NCBI GenBank assembly: GCA_963921825.1
Contig: OY997588.1
Coordinates: 83,147,043 to 83,211,042, forward strand
Direction: 5' to 3'
From: Erodium maritimum
Taxonomy: Eukaryota; Streptophyta; Magnoliopsida; Geraniales; Geraniaceae
DNA length: 64,000 nt
The translations under genes and the position numbers were made by a program. Below, in pieces: positions 20,601 through 32,841 of this stretch; within the stretch, counting starts at the first letter, position 1; each line of letters opens with the position of its first letter. The notes under the pieces were generated by a model. It ran no database searches and was not told where the DNA came from. It saw only the letters and a program-made list of their open reading frames with translations.

Positions 20601-21858
20601 GAGAGTCCCATCACTCCCGCCTTGCTGTGCACCCGTGTGGCACCAAGATGTGTCGGGATATTAGACGACAGTTCTGGTGGAGCGGGATGCGGAGAGCAGT
20701 TGCCGAGTTCGTTTCGAGATGCCTTACTTGTCAGCAAGTGAAGGCCGAGCATCAGCGTCCCACCGGCTTGCTACAGCCGTTACCGATCGCAAAGTGGAAG
20801 TGGGAGCACGTCACAATGGACTTTGTGAGTGGCTTGCCTAGGTCGTCGAGAGGGCACGACGTAGTTTGGGTGGTGGTCAACTGACTGAATAAGTCGGCAC
20901 ACTTCTTGGCCATGAGGATGACGGATACAGTTGACACTTTGAGCCGGTTGTATGTTCGGGAGATCATCTGTCTTCACGGGGTTCTGGTGTCGATTGTGTC
21001 CGACAGAGATCCGCGTTTCACCTCCAGATTTTGGGAGAGCTTGCAGAGAGAGTTGGGGACCGAGGTCTTGCTTAGTACAATGTATCACCCACAGACCGAC
21101 GGTCAGTCAGAGCGCACTATTCAGATATTGGAGGATATGTTGCGAGCATGTGTGTTGGACTTCCGAGGGTCATGGGAGGACCACTTACCATTAGCGAAGT
21201 TTTCCTAAAACAACAGCTTCCATGCCAGTATTTGAATGACAACGTTTGAGGCATTGTATGGTAGACCGTGCAGATCGCCCGTGTGTTGGGCAGAGGTGGG
21301 AGACCGGAGTCTACTTGGTCCGGAGCTTGTCTAGGAGATGACCGAGAAGGTCGCACTGATTCGAGATCGTTTGAGGACCGCGCAGAGTCTTCATAAGAGT
21401 TATGCAGATAGACGACGCAGACCTCTTGAGTTTTCGGTTGGGGATCATGTGTTTCTGAGGGTGAGCCCGAAGAAGGGCCTATTACGGTTCAACCGTGGCG
21501 AAGGCAAGTTGGCACCGCGGTTTATTGGACCTTTCGAGATCTTGGGCAGAGTTGGAGCCGTTGCTTATCGCCTTGCATTACCACCGTAGCTCGGGAACGT
21601 TCATAACGTCTTCCATGTATCCCAGCTGCGGAAGTACACTACAGACCCCTACCACGTGATTGAGTGGACGAACATCGAGGTGGCTGAGGAGTTTTCGTAT
21701 GAGGAGCAGCCAGTCAGGATTCTGGATAGGCGGGAGAAGGCCTTGCGTGGCAAGACTATCCCACTGGTACGTGTGCAGTGGTAGCATCACGGAGCAGAGT
21801 CGACCTGAGAGCGCGAGGATGAGGTTTGTGCGAAGTACCCTAGCCTGTTCGACCCTTG
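20570..21858 (+). pseudogene. gypsy integrase and chromodomain-like C-terminus
   Basis: After the frameshift, the zinc region shows H-H and CLTCQQVKAEHQRP. The catalytic core shows WEHVTMDFVSGLP (first Asp), SDRDPRFTS (second Asp) and [19 protein letters not shown] (Glu region). The C-terminal GPFEILGRVG motif and FHVSQLRKY precede a group-II chromodomain-like end, EEFSYEEQPVRILDRREKAL. The frame is broken by at least six stops, including 20882-20884, 21206-21208, 21587-21589 and 21782-21784. Integrase inserts the cDNA and a chromodomain steers it to heterochromatin; neither can be made here. Confidence 0.85.
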
Positions 21859-21911
21859 AGGTACGTCTGTTTTAAATTTCGAGGACGAAATTCTTTTAAG
21901 GGGGGTAGATT

Positions 21912-23265
21912 GTAAGAACCGCCCCCGGTCGAACCGGAAGTTTTTGGCGAGGGTTGACTTCTTGTAGGAAAAGTCAACCGATGACTCAGGGAGTCATTCG
22001 GGACCTTTCCGGGGCCCAAAAAGCTTAGCCTTCATTACGGTTAGCTTAGTTGGGCCGTTTCCTTTCAAATGACTGTAAATTTGGAAAAGTCAACTTTCGG
22101 TCTTTTTCGATCAAACCTTAGTCCTAAACGAATTAATTAAACTTGTGCTGGATTTTCCTAAGAGGAGGGGTGGTCCCCACATGGACAAGTGTCCAATGTG
22201 GCTTGGATGAAAAGAAACAAGGTAGGAAGAACCATTATGCCCCCAAACTTAAATTTAAGGAGGCTTAGATAAAGGAGGGCAAATGGGTAATTACAAGGTG
22301 GTCTTTTAAGGGTTTGGAAACAACAAACTCAACATATTTACACTAGTTGGCCGAAAATAGGGAGAGAAAAGAAGAGAAGAGAGGCTTAGAAGCTTGAGGA
22401 GGAAGAAAGAGAGAAAATGTTTGATTTTTGGGTTTAATTCTACTCAAAGTTCATCAACAGCACTTGATTCTTCATCTACTCTCTATTTCCAAGGCGAGCA
22501 TCCCATCCTTTTTCGTTTTTGATGATTTGGGTTCATGGGTTTTGAGGAGAAATGATGAACTTGGTTTGGGTATTTGAAGTTTGATGATGGATGTTGATTT
22601 TTTAGAGAAAAGGAGTGGTAGATGATGTTTTTAATTTGATTTGTGGAAGTTTTGATGAAAACCCATGATGGGTATTGGATTATTGACGAACTTGGAGCTG
22701 TTTTGGAGGTTTGGGAAGGTCAAAAATGGAGTTTTAGAGTTATTTTCGTGAAAACCCGAGGCCGGAGGAAGAAGAAGATGAATAGTACCAGACCCGTCAC
22801 AGATCCGTGACGGGTACCGTGGCGGGAGACGTCACAGCTTCGTGAGGGAGACCGGGACTGCGCCAGTCACGACTCCGTGATGAGAACTGTGACGGCGTGG
22901 GCCACGGATCCGTGACCAGATCCTTGGCGGAGCCCATCAAGGCTCCGTGACCAGAACCGTGGCAGACCTGTTTTGGGCCATTTGGGCCCATTTTGTTGTT
23001 TTTCAGGTCTTGAGCGGGATTTGTTCTAGCTGGATGCTCGATGCTTGGGAGCTAGCGAGGGTCCTAGGCTAGGTTGTCTAGAGACGTACTGTTATTTTGA
23101 ACCGAACCTTTATTTGCAGTGTTGTATGAGCTGTTGACTCATTTTATTGGAGTTATGGATTTCAGAGTATTATTTTTAAAACTTATAACCGTTGAAATTG
23201 CTTTATTTATTATTTCTTTAAGTTCACATCTCGAGTCCGGTCAAAACCGGATTTGGGGTGTGACA
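21912..23265 (+). repeat. 3' LTR of the gypsy element, internally deleted
   Basis: It begins TGTAAGAACCGCC right after the purine tract and ends GGTGTGACA before the duplicated GCTCC. Relative to the 5' LTR it lacks 12984-14269. The join shows the six-base word TTGTTG, present at both ends of the missing segment, so a microhomology-mediated deletion is likely. Confidence 0.85.
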
Positions 23266-23270
23266 GCTCC

Positions 23271-24900
23271 TAATGTAGATTGATCAATGTTATCCTCCTT
23301 CCAAAAGACAAAACCTTAGGTTACCAAAAACCTAAAGCTTTCTTGTATCTGTCAATAATAATTTTTCAAGGCTTGATTCTTTGACAATTTGCTCCAAGAG
23401 AGAATCCCAAATAGGACAGAGGAAGTGTTTGAGCATGACAATCCAAAAAATTGGAGTATAGTTCTTCATTTAGCGAGGGGAGATTAATAGATGTACCAAC
23501 TGCTTTATTATAATTAACCCCTAAACCAGAAGCCATAGGTGTTTTAAGTAGTGGAATTTAATGAAGGGGTGGTGGTGGTGGGGGAAGAAAGTGATGACTT
23601 ATTCAAAGTAATTCTTCCCCAAAATGAAAGAAATTTTTATTGTCAAAGAGCCAACTTCTTCTTGTATTTCTGAAAGATTGGTGTCCAAGTCTTATAAGCT
23701 CTAGGATTGGAATCCTATATAAATATAACAACATTACACCCAAGTAAGTTGGTCACTTCCCCTACAATGATGAAAGAAGAATTAAGTAGTACCACACAGA
23801 CTTGTGAAAGTAGATCTCGAGTCTAGAAGAAAGCTAGAAAGTCTTAAGTGTTCTCTTTAGGTTGGATAAGGAACAAACATTTGCTTTGATGATTAAGAGG
23901 GTATCATCAGCAAATTGTAAGTGTGAAATATTGATGCCTTCTGCACCACAGTTGATGCCCTCAAACAAACTTTCTGCTTTATATTTTTCAATGGCTGATG
24001 CAAAGCCTCAACAACCAAAGCAAACAATAATGGGGAAAGAGAGAAACCATGCCTTAGCCCTCTTTGCATTTTGAAATCAACAGAGGGTGAAACTTTAAAA
24101 ATAGAAGGGCAAAAGAAAGTATGTTGCCCTAAAGTATTGGTCACACATATTTACGATGCCTAAACTATTAGTCACACACACTGAACTACCCATTTCTAGT
24201 TAATGAAGAGTGAAATGACGGTTTTCCCTTGCACAATTAAACCCATGGATATTATGTATTATTTTAACCAAAAAATTGTCAATCTTGTTCTTTTTCCAAA
24301 GCCTAAAATATATAGATTCAACCAAATTATCTACATCAACTTCACGAAGAACACGAATCATACGTAATATCCATAGGGTACAATTGTGTAAGGGAAAAAT
24401 CATCATTTTAATCTCCACTAACTAGCAATGGGTAGTTCAGTGTGTGTGACCAAAAGATTAGGTACCATAAATATGATTTTTAAACGTTTGGTAACACAAC
24501 GTGTGTGACCAATACTTTAGGGAAACATACAGTCTTTTCCCCTTTAAAGTACGTCGATCCAGGCCCTCAAATAAGAAGAGATCCAAGAGCACCAAATGTT
24601 CCTAAAACTCATAGTATGCAAGATATTGAAGATGTTATCTCGATCCAAGTGATCATAAGTTTTCTCAAAATCCACTTTAAGTAAGATGGATTGTTGGCTA
24701 GATCACTTAATGATGTGTAACAATTATGAAGTAATAAGGATCCTATCTAGGATCTGCCTGCCTGCAATAAAACTCGTATGAACTTCACTGACCAATGTCA
24801 GCATAAACAACTTCAATTTAGCACCCAACACTTTGGAAATTATTTTGTATGATCCTCCCACCAACTTGATAGGTCTATAATCAAGTGCCACCAAACGAAT
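23271..24900 (-). pseudogene. LINE ORF2 reverse-transcriptase region, minus strand (continuation of 10440-11935)
   Basis: The minus-strand translation contains VDFKMQRGLRHGFSLSPLLF, the L1 'QGDPLSPLLF' region, near 23990-24080. RPIKLVGGSYKIISKVL and FIAGRQILDRILI-like segments lie near 24740-24870. Frames are broken. It joins the ORF2 end at 11935 once the gypsy element is removed, and a MITE at 24119-24531 splits it again. Similarity to other L1 sequence stops at about 24900, where a GC-rich segment begins. Confidence 0.7.
24119..24531. mobile_element. Fold-back MITE inside the LINE
   Basis: The ends read GTATGTTGCCCTAAAGTATT and its near reverse complement (24512-24531). Inside, GGTCACACA and CACTGAACTACCC on the left are mirrored on the right by GGGTAGTTCAGTG and TGTGTGACC. 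A second inner pair, near 24228-24259 and 24362-24400, is also complementary, so the 412 bp can fold over most of their length. There is no coding capacity; the family is not recognised. Confidence 0.65.
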
Positions 24901-24902
24901 CC

Positions 24903-26272
24903 CTAGATGCAGCTAGAGCAGCTCCATTACGATCAACACATGTAGGATGAAGAAGCGCGTCCCACGATCATAGATGAAACTAAACACTTCTAATGGCCCA
25001 AGAGACGATCCTCCGACGAGACCACAAGGGAGAGATTTGACGATGGAGCATCTACTCAGTCCTCCGAAACCTAATTTCGGTCAACACCGAAAAAAGGCTC
25101 AAAGGTGGGGTATCAGTATTTCTACTGAGCACGATCTCAGACCTCCAAGCCGGTAGTAGCCAATCATTACTTCCAAGGATCCGAAGTTGGAACTCGACCT
25201 AAGCGTTCCGAAACCGAAACAAGAAACCCCTCGTCAGCCATCACTCAGCGAGGACCCGAAAGGGAAGACATGTAGTTATACCGAGCAAGAGCCAACCTGA
25301 ACCGGACATATCTGAACAAAACCCAATACCAAACAGATCGACCAATAGAGAGGATTACCGGTGGCCAACACCTGGAAATCCGGCAAAAAACTACCCAAGA
25401 CAGCAGATCTGCTAAGAGACTTCCCTAAGCATCGATCAGATAAGGAAATGAGGTTTCCCCAAAATCCAATCGGAAATGCAGCACGATTGATCTCCCCGAT
25501 ACAAACACGCCCGAAACACCTACAACATAGTACCAAACCCACGCAAAAACCAGGAAAAGGAAAGAGCCCATGAAATGGACTTCACACACCTCAGTAGATC
25601 TGGAACAGAGAGGGTAGTGGTCTTATCAGAGGCGTGTGTTCCCTTCCAACAACTTTACCCGCCCTTCAACCAGGCTTTGAGGACCAAGACACCGGCGAAC
25701 CGAGACGACTCCGGCAGTAGAAGAAAAAGGCAACACGACCCAAGTGTCTCGAGCTCCCAAGCAGGAAGGAGGGGCGAGAACTGGCGTCGACGACCAAACC
25801 AGAACAGGGAGAACAGGAACTCCGGCCACCAGATCTGGAGAAAAGACGAGTCCCCAAAAATCCGACGGAGAAAGGCTCCGTAGCTCGGATGCAGAAGCTC
25901 CCTCAATCGCCAAAGTCACAAGACCTCACCGGAGCCGACCCCAACTCACCAGTTCAGAGGAACGAGAAACCGGAGCTGTAGAACGAAGATGAGGCTGGAG
26001 AGAAGAAGAAGAAGAAGAAGAAAGGAGAAAGGAAAAGTGAGGGAGAAGGTCACCACCGGCAACGACCAAGGCCGGGGTGGCTGGTGTCGCCGGTGATGAG
26101 AAAAGAGGCGGCTAGGGTTACACGCAAGAGCATCGTTTTTTGAGAGAAAAATCCTCTTTCTGAGGCTGAGATTTGTTCATTCCTTTGATATAATCTGTTT
26201 GTACTTGATATAATATGTATTGTATTACCATATCTACCGTTGTAAAATTGGAGAAAATTCTTTTTAACACAC
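24903..26272 (-). mobile_element. GC-rich LINE leader (5' UTR-like), minus strand
   Basis: The sequence is C/G-rich with many CCGG and CGACGA words and no stable reading frame. Short segments such as GACGCGCTTC next to GATCGT on the minus strand recur in the leaders at 44028-45050 (plus) and 55500-56720 (minus). It follows the minus-strand LINE ORF2 fragment, so I read it as the leader of the same element after an internal deletion. A purine-rich AGAAGAAGAAG tract at 26000-26024 lies near its start. Confidence 0.45.
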
Positions 26273-26286
26273 AAATAGCCACTGTT

Positions 26287-26372
26287 TTTTTACCAACGAA
26301 AATGAATTAAAATTAACCTCTTCTTTGAGGGAAAAGGTTACAACAATGAAGCCAAAGGAGCGGTAATGCCAT
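26287..26372 (-). mobile_element. 86-bp 5'-truncated LINE tail with target duplication
   Basis: A 14-bp duplication AAATAGCCACTGTT (26273-26286 and 26373-26386) flanks 86 bp that begin with T residues. Read on the minus strand, they end GAAGAGGTTAATTTTAATTC...poly(A), the tail type found across this window. This is a complete target-primed insertion that stopped after less than 100 bases. Confidence 0.8.
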
Positions 26373-26386
26373 AAATAGCCACTGTT

Positions 26387-27160
26387 GTACGTTCAAAACA
26401 TCATACGTGACATGAATTAGTCTTCAAAACTTGCTAATTTTTCTATTTCAAACACCCAAGCAAGTGATTAAGTAAGAGTTATTGTTAAAGTTGAAAGGTA
26501 CAGAAAGCATATGCAGGTCACAGGGTAGACACCAACTTTGACTACTGAACCTTTGGCCCCAAAGCTAACCTCAGTTTATTATATAATAAAGGTCTTAAAT
26601 AAGCTTTCTCTAGTCTTTTTAATAATACAGATTGGATTTTCTTTGAGGCCCCAAATCCCGAATTTAGGGAACGACTACAGACACTAGCCCATGATTAGGA
26701 GACAATTATAATGGAGCTTATAACATGCCAAACTCTATCTTACAAAACACTTTGATTTTCTTAATTTAATTGGGACATTACTGAAAGCAAGATGTCACTT
26801 TCCCTACCCTCTTCATAAAAGAAACACAAAGCTTTAAACAAAAGAGCTAAGCAAGGGCTCAAAATGGAGCTAACAAAGTGATTATGGTTCAAAGATCACA
26901 ATGTACACATAATCACTAAAGTTTCTTGAATAATTACAAGAAAGCACAAAGCCAAAACAATGTTCAAATGTAAGACCTAAATCATCAACTGGGTCCAAAC
27001 TTCATTTACTAAACTAAAGTTATTTGTAGACAAATGGCTGTCTTTTTCAAATATTGAACCATTTGTCTACAAATGATATCCTTGGAAATGATATCCTTGG
27101 AGTTTGATTTTTCATACGGTGAGATGTCTATATGATTTGGGGTAAACATATGAGATAGTC
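26387..27160. other. No recognised feature
   Basis: AT-rich sequence without a coding signature or repeat that I recognise. It may be ancient transposon remains. Confidence 0.3.
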
Positions 27161-27177
27161 TCCTTTTGAAAAACTTT

Positions 27178-28426
27178 TGTAGCAACTGATAGAGGTGAAA
27201 TCGGCTACAAACCACTCTTAACCTAAAAACTAGAGAACCAATCCTAGCCACACACACCTAATATCCAACATTCCCCATGATGCCACATCATCACCCCAAT
27301 TTCACCAAAACTCACGCCACTTTCATCCTTTTCTCACACAAGCAAGGACATAATTGTAAAAGCATGGTGCCATGTGCACAAGTGTCCATTTTTTTCTTCA
27401 CCAATTCACTAATTTAATATTTCCCGATTCGTTTGAACTCTGATTAGCTTCAAACTTGCGCCAATATTTTTATTTTTTCAAGGGCTTTAAATCAAGATCA
27501 ATCATGAATATATTTTGAAGCACGAAAATAAAAAGGTATATCGGAGTGATAAAAGAATATTGAGTGTTGATAAATCTTCACTAATAAATGTTTTATATCG
27601 GAGGTATCAAACTAGTGCTAACTGTTGATAAAAACATGTACTGAGGTGATAAAAACCATGTTCAATTTTGATAATAAGTGTGATAAACAAATCATGATCA
27701 GTTTTGGAGAATGGGGTGATAAAACCAGTGTAGGGTGTTGATAAAACCAATGTAAAGTGTTGATAAAACTAGAGCAAAGTGTTGATAAAAATTAGCCAGA
27801 TATAATTTCTTTAAAAACCAGCCCCGAAATAAAAAAAAATTTGTGCTTCAAAAAAAACCATGTGATGGGGATGATGAAACACACGTAATTGAATGATAAA
27901 CCTAGTGTTTAGTGTTAATAAAACTAGTGTTCATAAAAAGCACGCGATGAGGTGATGAGGTGATAAAACCAGTGTAAAGTGTTGATAAAACCAGTGTAAA
28001 GTGTTGATAAAACCAGTGTAAAAGTGTTGATAAATCCAGAGCAAAGATTTGATAAAAATTACCCAGATTTTTTTTTTAAAAAAATCAACACCGAATTTTT
28101 TTCTCATGCTTCAAAATATATTCATGACTGATCTTGATTTAAAGCCCTTAAAAAAACAAAACTAATGGCGCAAGTTTGAAGCCAATCGGAGTTCAAACGA
28201 AACGGGAAAAATTAAATTAGTGAATTGATTAAAAAAAATAACATGATAGTTTTACTAAAAAGCCCTTACCACTTATTAAAAAGTGCTGTTTTTTTTGCAG
28301 TCAACATGTTAACTACTCAATTGCATCTCATCCATCCATTCTTAAAATGGATGGCTTAGATTGGTTCTCTAGTTTTTAGGTTAAGACATGGTTTGTATTT
28401 GATTTCTCCTCGCAACTGATATTCAT
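27178..28426. mobile_element. Fold-back element with central minisatellite
   Basis: Outer arms around 27178-27260 and 28338-28426 share CTTAACCTAAAAACTAGAG and ACCAATC-type sequence as reverse complements. Inner arms (27422-27535 and 28095-28230) share CTTCAAACTTGCGCCA, GATCAATCATGAATATATTT and GGGCTTTAAATCAAGATCA-type blocks. The middle of each arm has diverged. Between them, 27540-28090 is filled by a tandem repeat. No protein is encoded. Class II fold-back origin is likely; target duplication was not resolved. Confidence 0.65.
27540..28090. repeat. GTGTTGATAAAACCAGTGTA minisatellite
   Basis: A roughly 22-bp unit is repeated many times, most regularly at 27960-28040 and more degenerate from 27545. 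It lies exactly between the arms of the fold-back element. Confidence 0.75.
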
Positions 28427-28460
28427 TTCTATTTTTTTACAAAATTATCTTATTTTTTAT

Positions 28461-28560
28461 TTTTTTTTGGATCAGAGAAAGCATATATTAAGTAACCCTC
28501 TTTCGAGGTAGAAAAACGGTTACAGACAAAAACCACACCCAGCTACAGGTGTTCGATCGT
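28461..28560 (-). mobile_element. LINE 3' tail, minus strand, short
   Basis: It begins with eight T, then GGATCAGAG, and contains CCTCTTTCGAGG, matching on the minus strand the hairpin-plus-GATC-poly(A) ending of the LINE family here. Its right limit is uncertain because a second tail starts at 28562. Confidence 0.5.
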
Positions 28561-28561
28561 G

Positions 28562-28990
28562 TTTTTTATCAACAATTTTTTTTATTTATTAAAACCTCCC
28601 CCTTAGAGAATAAAGAGAAGGTAAGGACGAAGTTCCCATTACAAACAAGAGTGTCGTAACCGAGCTCAGAACCGTCCCAACAAGAGGATGACAACAAAAC
28701 AAGTGGTCTCAATACCAAGTTACCTACCATGAAGCAACAAGAAACAAACAGAAAGCCAACAAAGACAACAAACAAGTTCATCAAACCAGAACTAATAAGC
28801 AGAACAAAACAGCAAACCAACAAGCCATAGAACCCAAACCACACAAAAAAACAGTTACAACAGGTCCAAAGTATCCCAATTTTACCAACATGAAGCCCTG
28901 AGTACAAAAACACCTAAAGAAGCAACCCTCCAACAAAGCAGCAATAAAACACTCACACACCCAGAATCGCCGTCAGTAAAGCACCACACC
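28562..28990 (-). mobile_element. LINE 3' UTR fragment, minus strand
   Basis: It starts TTTTTTATCAAC, the inverse of a GTTGAT-poly(A) end, and continues as A/C-rich sequence like the other minus-strand LINE 3' UTRs. The right limit is approximate. Confidence 0.45.
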
Positions 28991-29541
28991 TCCGACTCCT
29001 GAAAGAACAAAATTTTGGATTAGGTCCAACTCGATCGGGCATTTTTCATTACGAATAAAATCAAAATTCATTAAAAGAAAGATTGGTTTGCAAAGAATTT
29101 CAACTTGAAGATTAGATTACAAAAAGAATATTATTTTCAGGCTGTAAATAGGTATATCTTGCAGTATTTTTCTCATTAGTTGTATATAATTGAACAAAAC
29201 TTTACCATTCATGTAATCTTTGTCATCTAATAAGTATGGAGCAAAGAACGTGATATACATGTATATAGATGGTGTAGTGAATCTAGTATCCGAAACCGAT
29301 AAAAGATTCTTCCCCAAAAATTTGTGGATTTGTAGAAACGAATTAACGCGATTCAGTTTCTAATGAACACCAATATCTTGAGTTTTCAACTCCCGATCCT
29401 AGGATCCAGTCGATAAATGAGAATGCCTGATAAGCACAAATTACGAAACAATATTTAAACTGCAGAAAATAAACAGAGAAACAAATATTTTACGTGGTTC
29501 GACAATGTGCCTACATCCACGGGACAACAACAAGCTCCTTT
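28991..29541. other. Unassigned sequence, host of the solo LTR insertion
   Basis: No gene is seen. 29430-29541 contains TTTACGTGGTTCGACAATG followed by a CCACGGG word, a motif pair common in plant repeats. That repeat appears to continue after the solo LTR at 32719-32825. The superfamily was not determined. Confidence 0.3.
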
Positions 29542-30120
29542 TGTCACACCCCAAATTCAGTAGAACCGAACTCGGAACGCGAACGTTTAAAACAATAAAA
29601 CATTTTCAAGCCTTTTAAATAATTCACTTTAAAACCATCAAGTAGTTAATCAAAATAACTATTTACAACTCAAAAGTACGTCCCAACAAGCGGACAAAAA
29701 AACAAGTGTACGTCGCTAGACTCAAAAGTAAACCCGGACTCCCGCTCCTAGCTCTTCAAGCTTCGGAAGCTCACCTAGTCCATCCTGCGACCAGTACCTG
29801 TAGGAAAAGCAGCTAGGGTGAGCGTTCGCTCACCACCACGGATAACAGAATGACTACGACATACTTAGCAGACAATGCCGGTAACACCAACAACAACCCG
29901 CCTGACACACACAAACTGTTACTTTCCTCAACCGAATCAACACTCGGACCCGTAATGTAGACCCGGCACAACGATTGACGACATCCTCCAAAGACACGAC
30001 AGATTACCACGCAACACCCAAGATCACTAAGGATCGCACACCAAACAAGATCACAAAGGATCGCACACCAAACAAGATCACAAAGGATCGCACTCCAGCT
30101 GCTCAGTAACCCCCTCACGC

Positions 30121-30204
30121 ACTTTGCCGATCCCTGTCAGGCCAGGCGGTCGACCTGTCGCCACTTTGCCGATCCCTGTCAGGCCAGGCGGTCGACCTGT
30201 CGCA
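30121..30204. repeat. 42-bp tandem duplication in the solo LTR
   Basis: Two nearly exact copies begin ACTTTGCCGATCCCTGTCAG and include GGTCGACCTG. Just upstream, a 27-bp unit with GATCACAAAGGATCGCAC is repeated about three times (30018-30098). Confidence 0.7.
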
Positions 30205-30429
30205 CTTTTCCCGACACAAAGTCGGATCAGGCTGTCGACCTGTCACCACCACGCATGCGCGGCCAGGACCCCTTTCCTCATGGGCGGGCCCCCTACCCCG
30301 TCTGAACATGCAGACGCGTGCGATCACAGGACCCCCGTTTCATGAAGCGGGCCCCCAACCTCAGGTAACCACAATCACAATCACAACCAAAGTTCAACAA
30401 ACAGCAACAACACCGGTCCAACACTCCAC

Positions 30430-30860
30430 AGGCACTCATGGCCACCCAAGACACACCAACAGTAAAGACTCGGGCTCAACAACCCCACGGGCACTCACGG
30501 CCACCCAAAACACCAACGGTAAAACACGGGCTCCACAACCCCACAGACACTCACGACCACCCAAAACACCAACGGTAAAACACGGGCTCAACAACCCCAC
30601 GGGCACTCATGGCCACCCAAGATACCAACAGTAAGGACACGGGCTCTCATGGCCACCCAAGACACCAACAGTAAAGACACGGGCTCTCATGGCCACCCAA
30701 GACACCAACAGTAAAACACGGGCTCTCATGGACACCCAAGACACAACAGTAAAGTACGGGCTCTCATGGCCACCCAAGACACCAACAGTGAAACACGGGC
30801 TCTCATGGCCACCCAAGACACAACAGTAAAGTACGGGCTCTCATGGCCACCCAAGACACA
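30430..30860. repeat. Minisatellite in the solo LTR
   Basis: About ten copies of a 35-60 bp unit contain ACTCATGGCCACCCAAGACA or GGCTCTCATGGCCACCC and CAACAGTAAA. Spacing varies by deletions within units. Confidence 0.75.
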
Positions 30861-32841
30861 ATTACACAATCAACCTCCGGGCATAACCAATGCCTCCAGT
30901 AGTTCTAATATCAACAGGCTCACAATCAACCTCCGGGCATAACCAAATACCTCCAGTAGTTCTAATATCGACAGTTCACTGCTCCTACGACACTACTAAG
31001 TGTCACATGCATTTCTATTGTTCGATACGTTCCCGTATCATACGACACCACCCGGTGTCGCCTGCCTTTCTAATATTCGATAAACTTACTTAACCCACGA
31101 CACACAAGTGTCACATGCATTTCTACTGTTAACTTTCCCTAGTCAGGGCCGAGATCCGGCTACTTTTCCCTACCTCGTATGCTTTCCCCAAAAGCTCACA
31201 ATCAAGCTCCGGCGTGATCACGATCACTCGCCTAGCTTTCCCTTTCCTCTGTCGGTGGCACGATATAATAAGAACACAATTTTAAACGCTTTTAAGCTTG
31301 CAGGCATAAACTGAATTTTAACAAACTTGACGCCCAAAAGTAACCCTGACAATGTCGATCACTCCCAAACTTCCCAATTACTCGACATTGTCGATAATGG
31401 ACCCGGAAAAGCCCGATTCGCCCGACATGGCGAATCTGCCCGGGTTTTGAAAACGTCCTTCCGGGTCTCCGAAAATTCCCGTTTTCGTTTCTACGGTCTT
31501 AGAATAATTCAAGGGTTCCTATGCACTCGACGGAAGCCAATTCCGACTTCCGAGTAATTTAACTAGCGTTTCAAGTTTCTAAACCCGTCAATTACAACTT
31601 TTACAATTTAATTCCAAATTTCGATCCGGGTGCAGATTAATGACTCGGGGAACGTCCTAAACCACCCGAACACGAAACCCGAGCACGTGGGCCCCACCCG
31701 GCCAACCTTGGTCGTGGGTGGCTAGGGCCACTTTGGGCCGGCCCACCATGATGGTGGTCGGCCCTAGCTCCGGCCAGCCACCTTACAAGGCCGGCCGGCC
31801 ACCCTACACGGTGGCCGGAGCTCCCCCGAGCCCCTTGTCACCGGAAAACGTTCCAACTTCGCTCCAAAACGTCTCCAACGAACCCCACACCTCAACACAT
31901 CCTAAAACCACTAGTTTCAAACCAAACCCTAATTTCCAAACTTAACAAAATGAAAATCGGTTAAATGCCCACCGTAGAGAATGACGGTGTGAGCTTGATT
32001 CTTCTATCGTTGAGACGATCCAACGGTTTGATCGACGGGAAAAATCACAAAACCACAAACTTCCTTCTCTTTTTCTCCCTTTCTTCTCTCTTCTTTCCTC
32101 TTCTTTCCTCTCTCCACTTTCTCTCTCCACTTCTTCCTTTTTTTTGAGAATGTCCGAACATAGCAATTGCTTTCCCCTTTGTTTTGTTTTTAAAAAATCA
32201 AATCTAATACTTAATTACAAAACTAGCACTAAAAGTAGTCTTCTCTTGTCTTGTCCAATAAACCTAACACCACCACATTGGTGACATGTGGCAAGTGGGT
32301 CCCACACCTTTTTGAAAAATATCTTCTAGATATTTTCCAATCAGATTCGCGAAATTCGGCCGTTTCGGGCCCCGAACGGGACCTTTTTCCAAGAAATTAC
32401 AAAACTTCACGGGCTACAAGGAAACGGCTCAACTAAGACCGCTGCGACGACGGCTAAGCTTTTTGGATCCAAAACGTACCTCGAACGGACCCAAACGTCG
32501 CTCGGTTGACTTTTCCAGCGAAAAGTCAACATTTCCCAAATTGGTCAGAAAGTTGCCCTAAGTCCCCCCGGAACTCACTTTGGTCGATATCGGGGTCAAC
32601 TTAAGTCCGGTATGACCCTCGGGGTCAAATTTAGGTTCAATTAAGTGTGTGTCCAAATTTTTTAAATTTTCCCGTTTTTCGCCGATTTTACTGGCGTTGA
32701 CCGGGAGCGGTTCTTACACCTTTTATTAACCGAGAAACAATATGAGAATTACAAACCTAATTCTCTATCTCTCAATACAATACGGTAATCCACAAAAGAA
32801 AAAAACGCTATCTTTTGTTACTGATAACTAGCTCCAAGATC

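Larger units (their letters stand above)
11941..23265 (+). mobile_element. Ty3/gypsy chromovirus (Tekay-like) LTR retrotransposon, degenerate
   Basis: The target duplication GCTCC (11936-11940, 23266-23270) encloses an element with LTRs starting TGTAAG and ending TGACA. An initiator tRNA-Met primer site lies at 16256-16273 and a polypurine tract at about 21898-21910. Domain order is gag, protease, reverse transcriptase, RNase H, integrase, chromodomain-like end, as in chromoviruses. The C-terminal block (EEFSYEEQPVRILDRREKAL, then a block with TIPLVRVQW) is Tekay-like. Stops and frameshifts in every gene and large differences between the LTRs make it old and immobile. Confidence 0.9.
29542..32718 (-). 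mobile_element. Solo LTR of a gypsy element related to the one at 11941-23265
   Basis: Read on the minus strand it begins TGTAAGAACCGCTCCC and ends GGGGTGTGACA, as the gypsy LTRs do. The duplication CCTTT flanks it (29537-29541, 32719-32723), proving a 3,177-bp LTR left by recombination between two LTRs. Inside are tandem repeats (30018-30098, 30121-30204, 30430-30860), a stem-loop (29817-29834) and a polypyrimidine tract (32068-32143). Confidence 0.85.

Noticed and set aside
29813..30118. 101-codon minus-strand frame in the solo LTR
   Set aside because: It consists of tandem repeat units within an LTR and has no recognisable domain.
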